NCBI RefSeq assembly: GCF_025822605.1
Contig: NZ_JACKTY010000018.1
Coordinates: forward strand, 62,141 to 126,140
Direction of reading: 5' to 3'
DNA length: 64,000 bases
Source of the DNA: Mycolicibacterium komossense
GTDB taxonomy: Bacteria > Actinomycetota > Actinomycetes > Mycobacteriales > Mycobacteriaceae
Shown here: piece by piece, positions 27,054 to 37,065 of the stretch
Layout of the letters: each line of letters opens with the position of its first letter
Position numbering within the stretch: the stretch's first letter is position 1
The notes under the pieces: model-generated
Seen by the model: only the letters and a program-made list of their open reading frames with translations
What the model was told of the DNA's origin: nothing
The model's database searches: none
Translations under genes and position numbers: made by a program

Positions 27054-28283
27054 ATGCTGTTGAGTGCGTTCGCCAGACGTCTGGTCCAATCAGCCTCGAC
27101 GCTGACCGCGCTGGTGACCGTGGCCGCCTGCTCATCAGCCGCCCCACCCACAGCGACCAGCCCGACGATATCGCGGCCACCGGCGATGGTGACACCGCTG
27201 ATCGGCTCGTCCACAGCCGATCCGATTCCGGTGCCCGCTACCGACGGTAAGACCCACATCGTCTACGAGCTGCTGCTGACCAACACCTTGCCCGGTGACG
27301 TCACCGTCGACTCACTGACCGCGCTCAGCGGCGATCGCAGACTGCTCACCTTGGCCGGGGCCAATCTGGCGTACTGGACACGCGCACTGGGGAACTCGGG
27401 TACCCCGACCAACCACATCCCGTCCGGCGGCTCGGCGATGATCTGGCTCGACGTCACCCTCGACACCGGCATGCAGCCCCCCGCCGAGATAGACCATTCG
27501 GTGGCTCTCACCGTCGCCAAACCGATCCCCGGTCTGGTCGAGGGCAACCTGACCCAAATGATCGCGCCCGTACAGGTCCAGGCTCGCAAACCGATGTCGA
27601 TCGCGCCACCGTTGGACGGCCCGAACTGGCTCGACGGGAACGGCTGCTGCGATACCACCGCGCACCGGATGGCCGCCAACCCGATCAACGGAAAGATCTA
27701 TCTCGCAGAGCGTTTCGCCATCGACTACGTCCAGCTGACCCCGGATTTCCGGTTGTTCAACGGCGACCCGACCAAGCTGGAGAGCTACCCGTACTTCGGC
27801 GCACCTATTCACGCCGTCGCCGACGGCAAGGTGATCGCCGTCCTCGACAACCTGCCCGAACAGGTCGCGAGTAAGACCCCGAGCGGCCTGCCGTTGGATC
27901 AGTACGGCGGCAACTACATCGTCCAGGACATCGGGGACGGAAACTTCGCCTTCTACGCGCACCTGAAAACAGCCAGCATCACGGTCAAACCGGGCGACGG
28001 CCTCAAGACCGGGCAGCAGATCGCCACGTTGGGCAACACCGGCAACACTGATGCCCCGCACCTGCATTTCCACCTGATGGACGGTCCGGATCCGTTGGCG
28101 TCCAACGGCTTACCCTTCATCATCAACAAGTTCCGGCTGGATCAGCGGGTGGTCTCACAATCGGGACTGGATACCCTGTTCAGCGGACAGCCCGCCCCAC
28201 TACAACCCGGCTTTGCCGCCCGCGACCAGTCGGAGGTCTCCCCCTTGGTGCTCGACATCATGAATTACTCGGTCGGACAATGA
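27054..28283 (+). CDS. Secreted M23-family peptidase, predicted lipoprotein
   Basis: 409 residues from ATG 27054. The signal peptide (LVQSASTLTALVTVAACSSA) carries lipobox VAAC. Residues about 65-180 form an Ig-like domain of unknown role. The C-terminal LytM/M23 domain has THRMAANPINGKIYLAERFA with IDY, a beta barrel with VADGKVIAVLDN, and the final zinc motif APHLHFHLMDG. It would act on peptidoglycan or be an inactive binding relative: the usual first-His FHxGxD motif is replaced by ERFAIDY. Its stop overlaps the next start (ATGA). Confidence 0.82.
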   Translation: MLLSAFARRLVQSASTLTALVTVAACSSAAPPTATSPTISRPPAMVTPLIGSSTADPIPVPATDGKTHIVYELLLTNTLPGDVTVDSLTALSGDRRLLTLAGANLAYWTRALGNSGTPTNHIPSGGSAMIWLDVTLDTGMQPPAEIDHSVALTVAKPIPGLVEGNLTQMIAPVQVQARKPMSIAPPLDGPNWLDGNGCCDTTAHRMAANPINGKIYLAERFAIDYVQLTPDFRLFNGDPTKLESYPYFGAPIHAVADGKVIAVLDNLPEQVASKTPSGLPLDQYGGNYIVQDIGDGNFAFYAHLKTASITVKPGDGLKTGQQIATLGNTGNTDAPHLHFHLMDGPDPLASNGLPFIINKFRLDQRVVSQSGLDTLFSGQPAPLQPGFAARDQSEVSPLVLDIMNYSVGQ

Positions 28284-28681
28284 GTTCGATGCAGCATTCG
28301 CCAGCCCCCACCCGCGCTGCTTCGGCCGGCCTCGCGATCGATATCGCCTGCGTGCTGGTGTTCTGCGCGATCGGCCGGCGTAGCCATGACGAGGGCATCA
28401 CCCTGGCCGGTGTCGCCCAGACCGCCTGGCCGTTTCTGTCCGGCACCGCGGCCGGCTGGCTGCTCTCGCGGGGCTGGCGGCAACCGACGGCGATCGTGCC
28501 CACCGGCGTGAGTGTGTGGGTCGCCACCGTGATCATCGGAATGCTGTTACGCAAGGCCAGTTCTCAGGGCGTCGCCGTCAGTTTCGTCATCGTCGCCTCA
28601 TTGGTGACCGCGGCCTTCCTGCTGGGGTGGCGCCTGGTCGGCAGAATCGTGCGAGTTACTCGGGCGGCTCGGGCGAAGTAG
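28280..28681 (+). CDS. DUF3054 membrane protein
   Basis: 133 residues with four hydrophobic segments (AGLAIDIACVLVFCAIGRRS, FLSGTAAGWLLSRGW, GVSVWVATVIIGMLLRK, VSFVIVASLVTAAFLLGWR), matching the actinobacterial DUF3054 family. The start ATG overlaps the M23 gene stop. The 3' end overlaps the convergent sensor kinase by 26 bases. No biochemical role is known to me. Confidence 0.8.
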   Translation: MSSMQHSPAPTRAASAGLAIDIACVLVFCAIGRRSHDEGITLAGVAQTAWPFLSGTAAGWLLSRGWRQPTAIVPTGVSVWVATVIIGMLLRKASSQGVAVSFVIVASLVTAAFLLGWRLVGRIVRVTRAARAK

Positions 28682-30035
28682 CGACCGTCAGCGTCGCCCG
28701 TAGGCCACCCAGTGGCCCGTCGGACAATTCGATGTGACCGCCGTGGAGCACGGCCTGCTGCGCGACCAGGGCCAAGCCAAGCCCGGAGCCGCCCTGAGTG
28801 GCCGTGCTGCCCCTGGAGAACCGCCCGAGCACGGCGACGTGTTCGTCGGCGGGCAGGCCGCGGCCGTTGTCGTCGACGAGGATCACCATCTGGTTGCCCG
28901 CGCGGTGCGCTGCGAGCACGATCGTCGTCGCGTTGCCGTGGGTGACCGCATTACGGACCAGATTGTCGACCGCGAGCCGCAAACCTCCGGGCCAGCCGAG
29001 GATGGTCAGGTTCGCCGCGCCGCCGGTGTCCACCCTGATCTCCACTGCCCCGCCGGGGCGTTGGTTCTCCCGGGCCACTCGGTCCAGCAGTTCCTCGACG
29101 TCGATGGCTTCCCGGTCCTCGGCCTGCGCCAACTGACCCGACGCCAGCTGGCCCAGCGCCGTGATGATCGCCTCGACCCGGCGCTGCGCCCGGGACAGGT
29201 CGGCGACCACCTCATCGCGCTCCTCCGGCGGCAGGTTGTGGATGCGCAGAGTGTCCAGGTCGGCGCGCATGGCGGTCAGGGGAGTGCGCAGCTCGTGGGC
29301 TGCGTTCGCTGCGAAATCCTGGGCGGCTTGCAGCGAATTGGTGGTAGCCAGCTGGGCTGCGGCCAGCCGGGTGAGCATCCCGGTCATCGCATCAGACAGG
29401 TCTTCGGCTTCCTTGACGCCGTGCACCGGCGCGATCTGTTCGGTGCCGTCCTGCCCGAGCCGCCGGGTCTGTTCGGTCAGCTTGCGCAGCGGCCGGCTCG
29501 CCGCACCGCCGAGCAGCCAGCCCAAGCCGCCCGCGATGAGCACCGCCCCGATGCCGATCGTCGCATACAGCGGGATCCGTGCCCGGTTGAGCAAAATGCT
29601 GTCGGCGCGGATACCGATCGATACCAGCAACACACCCTGGGTGTTGTTCTGCGACACCGTGCGCACCCGGTATTCGACGCCGTTGACGGTGACCGTGGTC
29701 GTGCCTTCGGAGAGCCGCGGCAGCTGGAATCCACGCTGGAACACCACCTGGCCGGTGGCGGCGGACCGTCCCGTCGACAGCACACCGCGTTGCGGATCCT
29801 GGAATTCGTCGGGCCGCATACTGGCGTCGACGATGGCATCGAGCCGCCGATCCAGCTGTGTCACATCGTTATTCGCAAGAACGATGGACGTCAGCACCAC
29901 CAGCACGCCGACCACGGCCGCCGCTGCGATGGCGGCAGCGATGGCGACCCGAGTGCGCAGGGATGCGCTGGGCTGCAGGCGCCGAGTGTGCCACTTGCGC
30001 GGCGGGCCGTCCCCAGAGCTCACCGGTTGGTTCAT
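28656..30035 (-). CDS. Sensor histidine kinase, PrrB-like
   Basis: A 459-residue membrane kinase. Two TM segments (about 30-52 and 150-172) flank an extracytoplasmic sensor of about 100 residues that includes [15 protein letters not shown] follows, then the HisKA H-box [21 protein letters not shown]-box [13 protein letters not shown]1 VDDNGRGLP and G2 [14 protein letters not shown]. Sequence resemblance to PrrB is clear through the whole cytoplasmic part, but this is a paralog placed at the mmpL11/haemophore locus. The start overlaps the regulator stop by 4 bases. Confidence 0.88.
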   Translation of the reverse strand: MNQPVSSGDGPPRKWHTRRLQPSASLRTRVAIAAAIAAAAVVGVLVVLTSIVLANNDVTQLDRRLDAIVDASMRPDEFQDPQRGVLSTGRSAATGQVVFQRGFQLPRLSEGTTTVTVNGVEYRVRTVSQNNTQGVLLVSIGIRADSILLNRARIPLYATIGIGAVLIAGGLGWLLGGAASRPLRKLTEQTRRLGQDGTEQIAPVHGVKEAEDLSDAMTGMLTRLAAAQLATTNSLQAAQDFAANAAHELRTPLTAMRADLDTLRIHNLPPEERDEVVADLSRAQRRVEAIITALGQLASGQLAQAEDREAIDVEELLDRVARENQRPGGAVEIRVDTGGAANLTILGWPGGLRLAVDNLVRNAVTHGNATTIVLAAHRAGNQMVILVDDNGRGLPADEHVAVLGRFSRGSTATQGGSGLGLALVAQQAVLHGGHIELSDGPLGGLRATLTVATSPEPPE

Positions 30036-30778
30036 GGGTCCGCGCGCAGCACGTACCCGATCCCGCGAACGGTGTGGATCACCCGCGGCACGTCGTCGCG
30101 TTCGAGCTTGCGCCGCAGGTAGCTGATGAAGACGTCGGCGACATTGGTGTCGACGTCGAAGTCGTATCCCCAGACCAGTTCGAGCAGCCGCTGCCGACTC
30201 AGCACCACCCCGGCGTTCTCCGCCAGCACGGCCAGCAGATCGAACTCCCGCTTGGTCAGCTCGACCCGCTCGCCAGAGACGAATACCAGTCGCCTGGCGG
30301 TGTCGATCGTCAGGGAGCCGATGGTCATCGCGTCGGAATGCTCATCGGAATGAGATGACCGGCGCAGCAGCGCATGCAGCCTGGCGACCAGCTCACCGAG
30401 ATCAAACGGTTTGGTGAGGTAGTCGTCGGCTCCGGCTTCCAGACCTGCAATGCGGTCGTTGACGGTGTCGCGGGCCGACAACACACAAATGGGGATGTCG
30501 TTGCCGAGCGCACGCAGCGCCGTCACCACGGCGACCCCGTCCAGTTCAGGCATCTGAACGTCGAGGACGAGGGCGTCGTGGCTTTCACTGGACAGCAGGC
30601 GCAGTGCCTCTTTGCCGTTGGCAGCGACCCGGACGTCGAAACCGGAGTGCCGCAACCCGCGAGCGACCGAAGTACGGACGTCCGCGTCGTCGTCGACCAT
30701 CAGCACCATATGACCCGCGCCTTCACGCGCGGGCTGGTCTCCCCCGGCTGTCTGTGCCCCCAGGCCTGCCAATGGCAC
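30032..30778 (-). CDS. Two-component response regulator, PrrA-like (OmpR family)
   Basis: 248 residues from GTG 30778, which begins immediately after the haemophore TAA; ATG 30709 ([11 protein letters not shown]) would give 225. The receiver domain has acidic pocket MVDDD, phospho-acceptor D73 in [12 protein letters not shown] and Lys in YLTKPF. The winged helix has [18 protein letters not shown] and [16 protein letters not shown]. Direct abutment to the haemophore-like gene suggests one transcript and control of haem or envelope genes nearby; this is inference. Confidence 0.88.
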   Translation of the reverse strand: MPLAGLGAQTAGGDQPAREGAGHMVLMVDDDADVRTSVARGLRHSGFDVRVAANGKEALRLLSSESHDALVLDVQMPELDGVAVVTALRALGNDIPICVLSARDTVNDRIAGLEAGADDYLTKPFDLGELVARLHALLRRSSHSDEHSDAMTIGSLTIDTARRLVFVSGERVELTKREFDLLAVLAENAGVVLSRQRLLELVWGYDFDVDTNVADVFISYLRRKLERDDVPRVIHTVRGIGYVLRADP

Positions 30779-31141
30779 TTAGTTGACGGGACCCGGAGCC
30801 GCGCCGCAGCGGTTCTTCAGATCAACGAGCGGCTGACGGATCGCGGTCAGCTCATCCTTCGTCTGCGGGTTGGCGTTCAGGTACTGCTTCACCTGGGCGC
30901 GGACGGTGTCGCGGGGCGCACCTTCAAGGCCGGTGAAGAAGGCGTTGACGTCTGGATGCGTGAACAGATACACCGAGGTGCTCGCGGAGACGCCTGCGGA
31001 CACCTGCGCGAGGTCGCCGGCAGTGCAGTTCGGCGGCGCGTCGGCGAGCGCCGACGGGGTCGCCGCGGCGAACAGCATCGCACTGGCAACCGCGCCGGTT
31101 CCGATCACACCGACAACCGCGCGACGGACAGTGAGCAACAT
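30779..31141 (-). CDS. Secreted haemophore-like protein (Rv0203 type)
   Basis: 120 residues: a signal peptide (VGVIGTGAVASAMLFAAATP, cleaved near ALA-DAPP) and a small helical haem-binding domain with NCTAGDLAQVSAGVSASTSV, then YLFTHPDVNAFFTGLEG and a C-terminal Cys that could pair with the first. The Y-x3-HPD motif fits the Tyr/His haem ligands described for Rv0203. Rv0203 passes haem to MmpL3 and MmpL11, both in this window. It is followed without a gap by the response regulator. Confidence 0.85.
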   Translation of the reverse strand: MLLTVRRAVVGVIGTGAVASAMLFAAATPSALADAPPNCTAGDLAQVSAGVSASTSVYLFTHPDVNAFFTGLEGAPRDTVRAQVKQYLNANPQTKDELTAIRQPLVDLKNRCGAAPGPVN

Positions 31142-31240
31142 GGTCAGGCTCCTTCATTGGGAGTAGAGAGGCCAGATCGCAGGACGACAAAACACCGTAC
31201 TGACGAGAGAAAGCTAAGCAGATTCTGTGACCACTTTCCT

Positions 31241-31255
31241 GCCTTGGGGCAAGGC
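31241..31255 (-). terminator. Short hairpin between the two haemophore-like genes
   Basis: GCCTTG-GGG-CAAGGC is a perfect 6-bp stem with a 3-nt loop, about 65 bp past the end of the second haemophore-like gene and about 100 bp before the first. It could attenuate or end transcription of the upstream gene. The evidence is structure and position only. Confidence 0.35.
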
Positions 31256-31319
31256 AATCCCAAGAAAGTACGAAAGCGCAGGTCAGTGAGCCGACGGGCG
31301 CGCCATGAACTGAGTCTCG

Positions 31320-31895
31320 CTAACGAGTCGACGCTGCTGCGGGCCCCGGCAGCGGCCCTGCCGAGGTGGGTGTCGCCGCCTCTGCCGCGCCTGACGCCGG
31401 GGTGGCACCCGTCGTGCCGGCCACCGCCTGCGCCGCAGTCGCCGCTCCCGGCAAACTCCCAGGGAGCCCACCGGGCAGGCCGCCACTCTGCTGCGCGGTC
31501 TGCAGCAGACCCAGCAGCGCAGGGAGGCTGATCGGCAGTTTGCACTTGGTGGACAGGCTGGTGAGCGGCTGCTGGATCGCCTGCAGGTCCTGACCGGCCT
31601 GCGGATTGCTGTCGAAATAAGACTTCAGTGCCCCCAGCGCCTGGGGCCCCGCCTGCTGCTGCGAGATCGTCGTCAGCGCCTGGTTGGTGTCGGGATGCGC
31701 GTCGAGGTAGATACCGGTGTTGGTACCGACCGAGCCGACGGTGCGGGCGATGCTGCTGGCCGCACACGGGTCCGGCGCAGCCCCCGCCGTAGGCATCCCG
31801 AACAGGGCGGCCGCGGCACCACCGAGCATCACCGCGGTGACGACACTGCCGATGCAACGTCTGGCCACTGGCCGGGTCAGTCGAGGTTGGTGCAC
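31320..31895 (-). CDS. Second haemophore-like secreted protein with Pro/Ala/Gly-rich tail
   Basis: 191 residues from GTG 31895 with AAGGAG seven bases upstream. Signal peptide, then a domain paralogous to the Rv0203-type protein: CAASSIARTVGSVGTNTGIY, LDAHPDTNQAL, ALKSYFDSNPQAGQDLQAIQ and CKLP. The Y-x3-HPD haem-type motif and the paired Cys are kept. From about residue 125 the tail is low-complexity (GGLPGGLPGSLPGAATAAQA), possibly wall-spanning. It lies divergent from mmpL11, its likely partner. Confidence 0.8.
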   Translation of the reverse strand: MHQPRLTRPVARRCIGSVVTAVMLGGAAAALFGMPTAGAAPDPCAASSIARTVGSVGTNTGIYLDAHPDTNQALTTISQQQAGPQALGALKSYFDSNPQAGQDLQAIQQPLTSLSTKCKLPISLPALLGLLQTAQQSGGLPGGLPGSLPGAATAAQAVAGTTGATPASGAAEAATPTSAGPLPGPAAASTR

Positions 31896-32174
31896 GGGGT
31901 TACTCCTTACGGATTACGAACATATGCACGCACGAAGCAAACTCGCTGACGGACAGCGACTGCTGACGGCACACGGTCCCCCGACCTGGAACGGCCAAGC
32001 GACATCCTGCCATCTCCACTCGACCGGTCGCCAGGCAGCTTTCGAGGGACAGCCCCCGCAACCCGGGGTCACCGCAGCTCAGAGGTCTGTCAAGCACGTG
32101 GCGCCCAGGTTGCTGCGGTACGCTCACGACACGCAATTCGGGGAGAATGCGGGGAGACAACCATCCAGCAGTTC

Positions 32175-35150
32175 ATGATGCGGCTGAGCAGCAACCTGCG
32201 CCGGTTCCGCTGGTTCGTCTTCGCTGCCTGGTTGCTGGCCCTGGTGCCGGCCATCTGGCTCACGCTGACGCAGTCCGACAATCTCACCGGTGGCGGCTTC
32301 GAAGTGGCCGGCTCCCAATCACTGAATGTGCAGTATCAGGTTCAGGACCACTTCCCGAACGAGGGCGCCTCACCCTTGGCGCTGGTGGCCGCACCGCGCG
32401 CCGACGCCACCTACGAAGACATGACCGCGGCCGTCGCAGCACTGGAACGCATGGCGGCCGAGGTACCGAGCGTCACCATCGTGCCCAATCCCATGCAGCC
32501 CGCTCCGCAGCCGGACCGGCCCTATGTGGTGTCGCTGAAGCTCGACTTCAACAACACCGGCGCGGTGGATATCGCCAAACAGTTGCGCGACAAGGTCGGC
32601 ATCGACGGCGAACAGCCCGGCGAGATCCAGGACGGCCGGGTCCGGCTGTACGTGATCGGCCAGGGCGCCCTCGGCGCGGCGGCCTCGGCGGCGACGAAGC
32701 ACGATATCGCCCAGGCCGAGCAATGGAACCTGCCGATCGTCTTGATCGTGCTGCTCGCGGTGTTCGGTTCCCTGGCAGCCGCCGCCATCCCGCTGGTGCT
32801 GGGCATCTGCACCGTCGTGGTGACGATGGGCCTGGTCTATCTGTTGTCGATGTACACCCAGATGTCGGTCTTCGTGACGTCGACGGTGTCGATGTTCGGC
32901 ATCGCGCTGGCCATCGACTATTCCCTGTTCATCCTGATGCGGTTCCGCGAGGAACTGCGGGCCGGCCGGGACCCCAAGCAGGCCACCGACGCAGCGATGG
33001 CCACCTCCGGGCTGGCCGTCGTGCTCTCGGGCGCGACGGTGATCGCGTCGGTCACCGGTATCTACCTCATCCACACACCGGTGCTGAGTTCGATGGCCAC
33101 CGGCGCGATTCTGGCGGTGGCGGTCGCGGTGCTGACGGCGACGACACTGACTCCGGCGGTGCTGGCGACCTTCGGGCGGTCGGCGGCCAGGAGATCCCGG
33201 GCCCTGCACTGGGGACGCCGCGTGGAGACCACCCAGTCCCGATTCTGGACGCGCTGGGTCGGCTCGGTGATGCGACGCCCCTGGCTGTCGGCACTGGGCG
33301 CCACCGCGTTCCTGCTGGTGCTGGCCGCGCCGGCGTTCTCGATGGTGATGGGCAACAGCATGCTGCGACAGTTCGCGCCGTCGCACGAGATCCGGGCCGG
33401 CGTGGGCGCCGCGGCGGAAGCCCTCGGCCCCGGGGCGCTGGGACCGGTGCGGATCCTGGTCACCTTCCCCGACGGCAACGCCTCGACACCACCGAATTCC
33501 GCGGTCGTCGACGCCATCGGCAAGGAGATGAGCCGGGCGATCAACGTGGTTTCCGTCTCGCGCCCGGAGTTCTCCAATGACAACCGCAGTGCGCTGTTCA
33601 GCGCGGTGATGTCCGTCGACCCCGAAGACCTGGCGGCCCGCAACACCGTCGACTGGTTGCGCGAACAGTTGCCGAAGGTGCCAGGGGCCGCCAATGCGCA
33701 GATCGATGTCGGCGGACCGACTGCGCTGATCAAGGATTTCGACGACCGGGTGAGCAAGACCGAACCATTGGTGTTCGGGTTCGTCTCGCTGATCGCCTTC
33801 GTCATGCTGCTGATCTCGGTGCGCTCGGTCTTCCTGGCCTTCAAAGGCGTCGTCATGACGGTGCTCTCGGTCGCCGCCGCCTACGGCAGCCTGGTGATGA
33901 TCTTCCAGTGGGGCTGGCTGCAAGACCTCGGCTTCCAGCCGATCAGCTCGATCGACAGCACCATTCCGCCGCTGGTCCTGGCATTGACCTTCGGTCTGTC
34001 GATGGATTACGAGATCTTTCTGCTAACCCGCATCAGGGAACGTTTCCTGCAATCCGGTGACACCCGTGACGCGGTCGCCTACGGCGTGTCCACCAGCGCC
34101 CGCACGATCACCAGCGCGGCCCTGATCATGATCGCCGTGTTCATCGGCTTCGCCTTCGCCGGGATGCCGCTGGTTGCCGAACTCGGCGTCGCCTGTGCCG
34201 TCGCAATCGCCGTCGACGCCACCGTCGTACGCCTGGTGCTGGTACCGGCGCTGATGGCGATGTTCGACCAGTGGAACTGGTGGCTGCCGAACTGGCTGGG
34301 ACGGATCCTGCCTTCGGTGGACTTCGAAAAGCCCCTGCCGAAGGTCGATCTCGGCGATCTGGTCATCATTCCCGACGACATCTCCGCCCTGGTCGCTCCC
34401 GGCGGGGATATGCGAATGGTGGTCAAGTCGGCGGCCAAGCTCAAAGATCTGGCGCCCGACGCCATCACCGTCGCCGACCCGTTGGCGTTCAGCGGCTGCG
34501 CCGGCCTCGGCGAACTGCACGGCAAGGTCAAGGGCAGTGACGACGCCAGAGCCCACAAGGCAGCTCAGGCGCGCATCGGCGCGGCCTTGACCCGCAGCGG
34601 TGGCAGCCGCTCGCACAGCAACGGTCACAGTGAGAAGTCGCGGGGGGCCGGTAAGGTGCCGCGGCCGGTGCACCCGGTGACGATGTGGCGCGGCCGGCTG
34701 TCTGTCGCGCTGGACGCGTTGAGCGAGGCGGCCGACCACGACGCCGACGTGAGCAACACCACACTGCTGCGGTCCAGTCCGATGGAGACCACCAACGTGC
34801 AGTTGCCGACGGGCGACCGCCTGCAGATTCCCACCGGGGCCGAGACGCTGCGACTCAAGGGTTATCTCATCATGTGCCGCAACAGCAGCCGCGATTACGC
34901 CGAGTTCGCCGACCTGTGCGACGCGATGGACCCGCAGACCGCGGCCGTCGTGCTGGCGGGCATGGACCGGTATTACTGTGGTCAACGATCTAACCGACTA
35001 TGGGTTGCCACCCAACTGGTCCGCCGACTCGGCGATCCGCGCCCGTTCGACGCGGACGACTGGTCAGGACCCGACGGCGAGGCAGACTGGGAACGGGTCA
35101 GGCAACGATGCTTGTCTGTAGCCGTAGCGATGCTGGAGGAGGCGAGGTGA
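32175..35150 (+). CDS. mmpL11: MmpL11 RND-family lipid/haem transporter
   Basis: 991 residues with two six-helix RND halves. The first has SMFGIALAIDYSLFILMRFREEL and the second LALTFGLSMDYEIFLLTRIRERF, each with the Asp-Tyr relay. A long cytoplasmic tail contains a Ser/His-rich linker and the conserved final region DRYYCGQRSNRLWVATQLVR. MmpL11 exports wax esters and mycolate derivatives and takes part in haem acquisition. Two adjacent ATGs (32175, 32178) are possible starts after GGGGAGA. Its stop overlaps the next GTG. Confidence 0.94.
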   Translation: MMRLSSNLRRFRWFVFAAWLLALVPAIWLTLTQSDNLTGGGFEVAGSQSLNVQYQVQDHFPNEGASPLALVAAPRADATYEDMTAAVAALERMAAEVPSVTIVPNPMQPAPQPDRPYVVSLKLDFNNTGAVDIAKQLRDKVGIDGEQPGEIQDGRVRLYVIGQGALGAAASAATKHDIAQAEQWNLPIVLIVLLAVFGSLAAAAIPLVLGICTVVVTMGLVYLLSMYTQMSVFVTSTVSMFGIALAIDYSLFILMRFREELRAGRDPKQATDAAMATSGLAVVLSGATVIASVTGIYLIHTPVLSSMATGAILAVAVAVLTATTLTPAVLATFGRSAARRSRALHWGRRVETTQSRFWTRWVGSVMRRPWLSALGATAFLLVLAAPAFSMVMGNSMLRQFAPSHEIRAGVGAAAEALGPGALGPVRILVTFPDGNASTPPNSAVVDAIGKEMSRAINVVSVSRPEFSNDNRSALFSAVMSVDPEDLAARNTVDWLREQLPKVPGAANAQIDVGGPTALIKDFDDRVSKTEPLVFGFVSLIAFVMLLISVRSVFLAFKGVVMTVLSVAAAYGSLVMIFQWGWLQDLGFQPISSIDSTIPPLVLALTFGLSMDYEIFLLTRIRERFLQSGDTRDAVAYGVSTSARTITSAALIMIAVFIGFAFAGMPLVAELGVACAVAIAVDATVVRLVLVPALMAMFDQWNWWLPNWLGRILPSVDFEKPLPKVDLGDLVIIPDDISALVAPGGDMRMVVKSAAKLKDLAPDAITVADPLAFSGCAGLGELHGKVKGSDDARAHKAAQARIGAALTRSGGSRSHSNGHSEKSRGAGKVPRPVHPVTMWRGRLSVALDALSEAADHDADVSNTTLLRSSPMETTNVQLPTGDRLQIPTGAETLRLKGYLIMCRNSSRDYAEFADLCDAMDPQTAAVVLAGMDRYYCGQRSNRLWVATQLVRRLGDPRPFDADDWSGPDGEADWERVRQRCLSVAVAMLEEAR

Positions 35151-35671
35151 CGTTGGCCCCCAGCGAGGCCGGTAATGCGCGCCACCCAGAATCGAACACT
35201 GCATCGCCGTTTCCGAACGAACCGCGCGTCCACGACGACCGGCCGGTCGAATTCTGGACGACGTCCGCCATCAGGGCGGCCCTGGAAACCGGCGATATCA
35301 CCGTCTGGCAGCGGATCGTCGTCGCGATCAAACGCGACCCGTTCGGCCGCACCGCCCGGCAGGTCGAGGAAGTTCTCGAACGCACCGAACCGCTCGGCAT
35401 CTCCAAAGCCCTGTCCGAAGTCCTGACCCGCAGCCGCGAGCACCTCGAAGCCAACGAGCGCGCCGAAGCAGCCCGTCACGTCCGGATGCTGCTTGCTCGC
35501 TCAGGACTGAGCGAGCAGGAGTTCGCCTCCCGCATCGGCGTCCCCGCTGCCGATCTCGCGATCTATCTCGACGGCAAGATCAGCCCCCCGGCGTCGCTGA
35601 TGATCCGTATGCGCCGACTGTCCGACCGGTTCGCCAAGATGCGTGCGCAACGCCCGAACTCCGCGGGCTGA
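35147..35671 (+). CDS. Conserved protein with HTH-like C-terminus (Rv0201c-like)
   Basis: 174 residues from GTG 35147 overlapping the mmpL11 stop (GTGA). Residues 30-60 contain RPVEFWTTSAIRAALETGDI, then AIKRDPFGRTARQVEEVLER. The C-terminal third (ARHVRMLLARSGLSEQEFAS, RIGVPAADLAIYLDGKISPP) reads as an XRE-like helix-turn-helix. Translational coupling to mmpL11 is conserved by position with M. tuberculosis. The function is unknown; a DNA-binding regulator is the best guess. Confidence 0.75.
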   Translation: MTLAPSEAGNARHPESNTASPFPNEPRVHDDRPVEFWTTSAIRAALETGDITVWQRIVVAIKRDPFGRTARQVEEVLERTEPLGISKALSEVLTRSREHLEANERAEAARHVRMLLARSGLSEQEFASRIGVPAADLAIYLDGKISPPASLMIRMRRLSDRFAKMRAQRPNSAG

Positions 35672-35778
35672 CACCAGCCCCGCTCGTCATCGACCGGACA
35701 CGTTTGACTCAGCGCGGTTTTAATCCGGCAGGAGATATGTGTTGGACCCTGCGCTCGGGCCTGCCATGCTCTTGACCC

Positions 35779-37065
35779 GTGACGCAAAGAACCTTCGGAC
35801 TGGCCACGCGCGCCATCCATGCGGGCCAGCGCCCCGACCCTGAGACCGGCGCTCGGGTCGTCCCGATCTATCAGAACGCCAGCTTCGTCTTCGAGAACAC
35901 CGAGGACGCCGGCAACCTGTTCGCCCTGCAGAAATACGGCAATATCTACAGCCGGATCGCCAATCCGACAGTGGCCGCGCTCGAGGAGTGCGTCGCGAGC
36001 CTCGAAGGCGGTATCGGCGCCGTGGCGGCCGCGAGCGGACTGGCCGCCCAGTTCGCCGTCTTCGCCGCACTGACCGGAGCGGGTGACCACATCGTGGCCG
36101 CCGGCAGCCTGTACGGCGGCACCGTCACCCAGCTGGATGTGTCGCTGCGCCGATTCGGGGTGGACACCACGTTCGTCGCGGGCACCGATCCCGCCGACTA
36201 CGCCGCGGCGATCACCGAGAAGACCAAATTGGTGTACGCAGAGGTGATCGCCAACCCGTCCGGGGAGATCGCCGACCTCGCCGGGCTGGCTGCTGTCGCC
36301 CATGACGCCGGGCTGCCATTGGTGGTCGATGCCACCGTGGCCACCCCGGCGCTGTGCCGACCCATCGAGCACGGGGCCGATATCGTCGTGCACTCGGCGA
36401 CCAAATTCCTCGGCGGGCACGGCACGACCCTGGGCGGAATCGTCATCGAGTCCGGTCAATTCAATTGGGGTGCAGGACGTTTCCCACAGTTGACGGATCC
36501 GGTACCGGCCTACGGCGGACTGAGCTGGTGGGGCAACTTCGGCGAGTTCGGGTTCCTGACCAAACTGCGCAGCGAACAGCTCCGCGACCTGGGGGCCGCC
36601 CTTGCCCCGCAGTCGGCGTTCCAGCTGCTGCAGGGTGTGCAGACGCTGCCGCAGCGGATGACCGCGCACGTCGCCAACGCACGTGCGGTGGCGCAGTGGC
36701 TGGACGCCGATCCACGGATCGAGTATGTGCGCTGGGCCGGACTGCCGTCGCATCCTCATCACGACCGGGCGGCGAGGTACCTGCCCGACGGGCCGGGCTC
36801 GGTGTTCGCATTCGGGGTGAAGGGCGGCCGCGCGGCCGGGGAGAGATTCATCAACTCCGTCCAGCTGGCCAGCCATCTGGCCAATATCGGCGATGTCCGC
36901 ACGCTGGTGATCCACCCGGGCAGCACCACGCACCGTCAGCTCACCGACGAGCAGCTGCGCGCGGGCGGTGTGGGCCCGGAGCTCATCCGCATCAGCGTCG
37001 GCCTCGAGGACGCCGACGACATACTGTGGGATCTGGACCAGGCGCTTGAGGAGTCGCAGCGATGA
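35779..37065 (+). CDS. O-acetylhomoserine sulfhydrylase-type PLP enzyme (MetY family)
   Basis: A 428-residue Cys/Met-metabolism PLP enzyme. IYQNASFVFENTEDA, NIYSRIANPTVAALEE, LYGGTVTQLDVSLRRFG and the Schiff-base Lys in VVHSATKFLGGHGTTLGG are all present. The C-terminal VIHPGSTTHRQLT and GLEDADDILWDL favour direct sulfhydrylation of O-acetylhomoserine to homocysteine. It is coupled to the CoA-binding gene by ATGA. I do not recall this pair at the corresponding place in M. tuberculosis, so it is probably an insertion. Confidence 0.9.
   Translation: MTQRTFGLATRAIHAGQRPDPETGARVVPIYQNASFVFENTEDAGNLFALQKYGNIYSRIANPTVAALEECVASLEGGIGAVAAASGLAAQFAVFAALTGAGDHIVAAGSLYGGTVTQLDVSLRRFGVDTTFVAGTDPADYAAAITEKTKLVYAEVIANPSGEIADLAGLAAVAHDAGLPLVVDATVATPALCRPIEHGADIVVHSATKFLGGHGTTLGGIVIESGQFNWGAGRFPQLTDPVPAYGGLSWWGNFGEFGFLTKLRSEQLRDLGAALAPQSAFQLLQGVQTLPQRMTAHVANARAVAQWLDADPRIEYVRWAGLPSHPHHDRAARYLPDGPGSVFAFGVKGGRAAGERFINSVQLASHLANIGDVRTLVIHPGSTTHRQLTDEQLRAGGVGPELIRISVGLEDADDILWDLDQALEESQR

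Noticed and set aside
35147..35671. Longer start for the Rv0201c-like protein inside mmpL11
   Set aside because: The upstream frame is antisense-like overlap with the conserved MmpL11 C-terminus, and the GTG overlapping the mmpL11 stop fits the local pattern.
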